Source: Adhaeribacter aerolatus (GTDB lineage: Bacteria > Bacteroidota > Bacteroidia > Cytophagales > Hymenobacteraceae). Taken from it: DNA of 64,000 nt. The notes under the pieces are model-generated. The model was not told where the DNA came from, searched no databases, and saw nothing but the letters and a program-made list of their open reading frames with translations. The translations under genes were made by a program, and so were the position numbers. The stretch spans positions 310,001 to 374,000 of the forward strand of contig NZ_BJYS01000001.1 of NCBI RefSeq assembly GCF_007991635.1, given 5' to 3'. The stretch's first letter is position 1. Each line of letters starts with the position of its first letter. Shown here piece by piece: positions 62,937 to 64,000 of this stretch.

Positions 62937-63179
62937 ATGCAGGTTAAAATAGCATTATTTGGCATTACCAAAGAAATAATCGGCGCTTCTAAACTGAATT
63001 ACCAGTTAAGCGAAACGGCCGATGTGAATCAGTTGTTAAATAATCTGAGAGCCGATTACCCGGCGCTACAAAAGCTCTCCTCATTGATGATAGCCGTTAA
63101 CGATGACTATGCCACACCCGAACAGACTTTATCTGCCCACGACGAAATTGCTCTGATTCCTCCGGTTTGTGGTGGGTAA
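62937..63179 (+). CDS. moaD: Molybdopterin synthase sulfur carrier subunit
   Basis: An 80-residue ubiquitin-fold protein that carries the thiocarboxylate used to add dithiolene sulfur to precursor Z. It ends in the required Gly-Gly (PPVCGG). The core matches the family: VKIALFGITKEIIG, LLNNLRADYPAL, IAVNDDYATPEQTLSAHDEIALIPPV. I start at the ATG at 62937; the frame opens two codons earlier with TTG. The catalytic partner MoaE is encoded 94 bp downstream. Confidence 0.92.
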   Translation: MQVKIALFGITKEIIGASKLNYQLSETADVNQLLNNLRADYPALQKLSSLMIAVNDDYATPEQTLSAHDEIALIPPVCGG

Positions 63180-63197
63180 TAATTTGCGTTAATTAGA

Positions 63198-63260
63198 CTC
63201 TTAGATATTCGATTGTTAGATTCTAAAATCCCTATCGAATAATCGAAAATCGAACCCCAA
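63198..63260. repeat. TCGA-type inverted repeat between moaD and moaE
   Basis: TTAGATATTCGATTGTTAG on the left is roughly the reverse complement of the CGAATAATCGAAAATCGA stretch on the right. It belongs to the TCGA-rich spacer class seen in the nuo operon. Confidence 0.5.
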
Positions 63261-63273
63261 ATAATCTAAAACT

Positions 63274-63684
63274 ATGATAGCCATAACCGAAGGACCAATA
63301 AATACGCAGGCGGTAATAGATGCGGTACAAGCTGATGGCGCTGGCGCCATAAACGTGTTTATTGGGACGGTGCGTAACCAGACGCAGGCAAAGCCGGTTA
63401 TTCAGTTAGATTTTGAGGCGTATGATTCAATGGCGGTAAAGAAAATGCAGGAAATTGCAAACCAGGCCGCTGAACGCTGGCCCATTCAGAAAGTTGCTAT
63501 TGTGCACCGGAAGGGCACTTTACAAATTGGCGAAGCCGCCGTGGTTATTGCCGTTTCTACCCCGCACCGCAAAGCTTCTTTTGAAGCCTGCGAATACATT
63601 ATAGATACCCTCAAACAAGTAGTGCCTATCTGGAAAAAAGAAAAATTTGAAGATGGCGATGTGTGGGTTGCTGCGCACCCGTAG
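63274..63684 (+). CDS. moaE: Molybdopterin synthase catalytic subunit
   Basis: A 136-residue protein forming the heterotetrameric molybdopterin synthase with MoaD. It shows the family features GAINVFIGTVRNQTQAKPVIQLDFEAYDSMAVKKM and VAIVHRKGTLQIGEAAVVIAVSTPHRKASFEACEYIID. The catalytic lysines and arginine (HRKG, HRK, the PIWKKEKFEDGDVWV block) are present. The moaC and moaB genes are not in the window. Confidence 0.94.
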   Translation: MIAITEGPINTQAVIDAVQADGAGAINVFIGTVRNQTQAKPVIQLDFEAYDSMAVKKMQEIANQAAERWPIQKVAIVHRKGTLQIGEAAVVIAVSTPHRKASFEACEYIIDTLKQVVPIWKKEKFEDGDVWVAAHP

Positions 63685-63701
63685 AAAAATGCTATGACAT
63701 T

Positions 63702-64000
63702 TTATTTGTTCAGCTGAAACAGTTGGATTAAGCTTTTATTCAACACTGATATTTCTGCAACAGAAAGATTTCCTAATCTACCTATTACTAATTCAACATC
63801 AAGAGTAGCTAATTTATTAAGCCGAACCAAAGAGGTTTTCTTAAGCCCATTATCGTGGCTTGGCTCGAGCTTTAAATCATATTCCGTTTGCCACGAGAGT
63901 TGAGACGTTATAAAAGCTACTGTGACATCGGTAACAGTAGTTATTAACACTAAAGCCGGTCTATTTTTTTGTCCTGATAGGTCAGTAAAAGGAAATGGTA
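63702..64000 (-). CDS. MazF/PemK-family toxin-like protein, N-terminus beyond the window
   Basis: The frame continues through GTG 63950 to the window edge and encodes PFPFTDLSGQKNRPALVLI, the conserved N-terminal strand pattern of PemK/MazF endoribonuclease toxins. It continues with VAFITSQLSW, LKKTSLVRLNKLATLDVELVIGRLGNLS. At least 98 residues are present, and the true start lies outside. Such proteins cut mRNA and are held in check by an antitoxin usually encoded immediately upstream; that region is not visible. Family assignment is by motif. Confidence 0.78.
   Translation of the reverse strand, partial: PFPFTDLSGQKNRPALVLITTVTDVTVAFITSQLSWQTEYDLKLEPSHDNGLKKTSLVRLNKLATLDVELVIGRLGNLSVAEISVLNKSLIQLFQLNK

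Overview
The window reads as chromosome from a member of the Bacteroidota, most likely order Cytophagales near the Hymenobacteraceae (Adhaeribacter/Pontibacter-like). This placement is inferred, not searched. It rests on two SusC/SusD pairs, a type IX secretion C-terminal sorting domain, near absence of Shine-Dalgarno sequences, Bacteroidota promoters (TTTG, 19-21 nt, TAnnTTTG), a complex I operon with a short NuoG, and GH144-type glucanases. No rRNA, tRNA or CRISPR array was seen.

Layout. 1-1.6 kb: the decayed C-terminal half of a type I restriction subunit (hsdR), interrupted by a G/C-rich inverted-repeat element. 1.7-3.3 kb: a small lipoprotein, a possible 56-aa ORF, and a frameshifted small membrane protein. 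3.4-8.9 kb: recD2, then a BlaI/BlaR1-like repressor-protease pair with a perfect operator palindrome inside its promoter. 9.1-13.9 kb: a secreted metzincin with a T9SS sorting domain, a dGTPase and a small exported protein. 14.6-21.6 kb: a SusC-SusD-heparinase II/III locus. 21.6-25.2 kb: a repeat-rich spacer and a large outer-membrane beta-barrel receptor.

25.3-43.6 kb, all on the minus strand, looks like one polysaccharide utilisation region. In transcription order it holds a membrane-spanning beta-propeller/LuxR-type regulator, SusC, SusD, a LamG surface lipoprotein, two tandem GH144-like endo-beta-1,2-glucanases, a PVC-type haem dehydrogenase, a cysteine-less SUMF1-fold protein, an unrecognised membrane-anchored protein, a DUF1080 (3-keto-disaccharide hydrolase fold) protein and a sulfatase. 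The likely substrate is beta-1,2-glucan. The dehydrogenase plus DUF1080 suggest an added oxidative 3-keto-glycoside route (inference).

43.9-44.8 kb: a CDF metal exporter. 45-59.4 kb: the complete nuoA-N operon, with a consensus promoter upstream, a DUF4160-DUF2442 cassette between nuoH and nuoI, a hairpin plus possible internal promoter before nuoK, and several interspersed repeat families placed just ahead of nuo start codons. 59.5-64 kb: a geranylgeranyl-reductase-type flavoprotein, an SDR, molybdenum cofactor genes moaA, moaD and moaE, and the edge of a MazF/PemK-type toxin gene.
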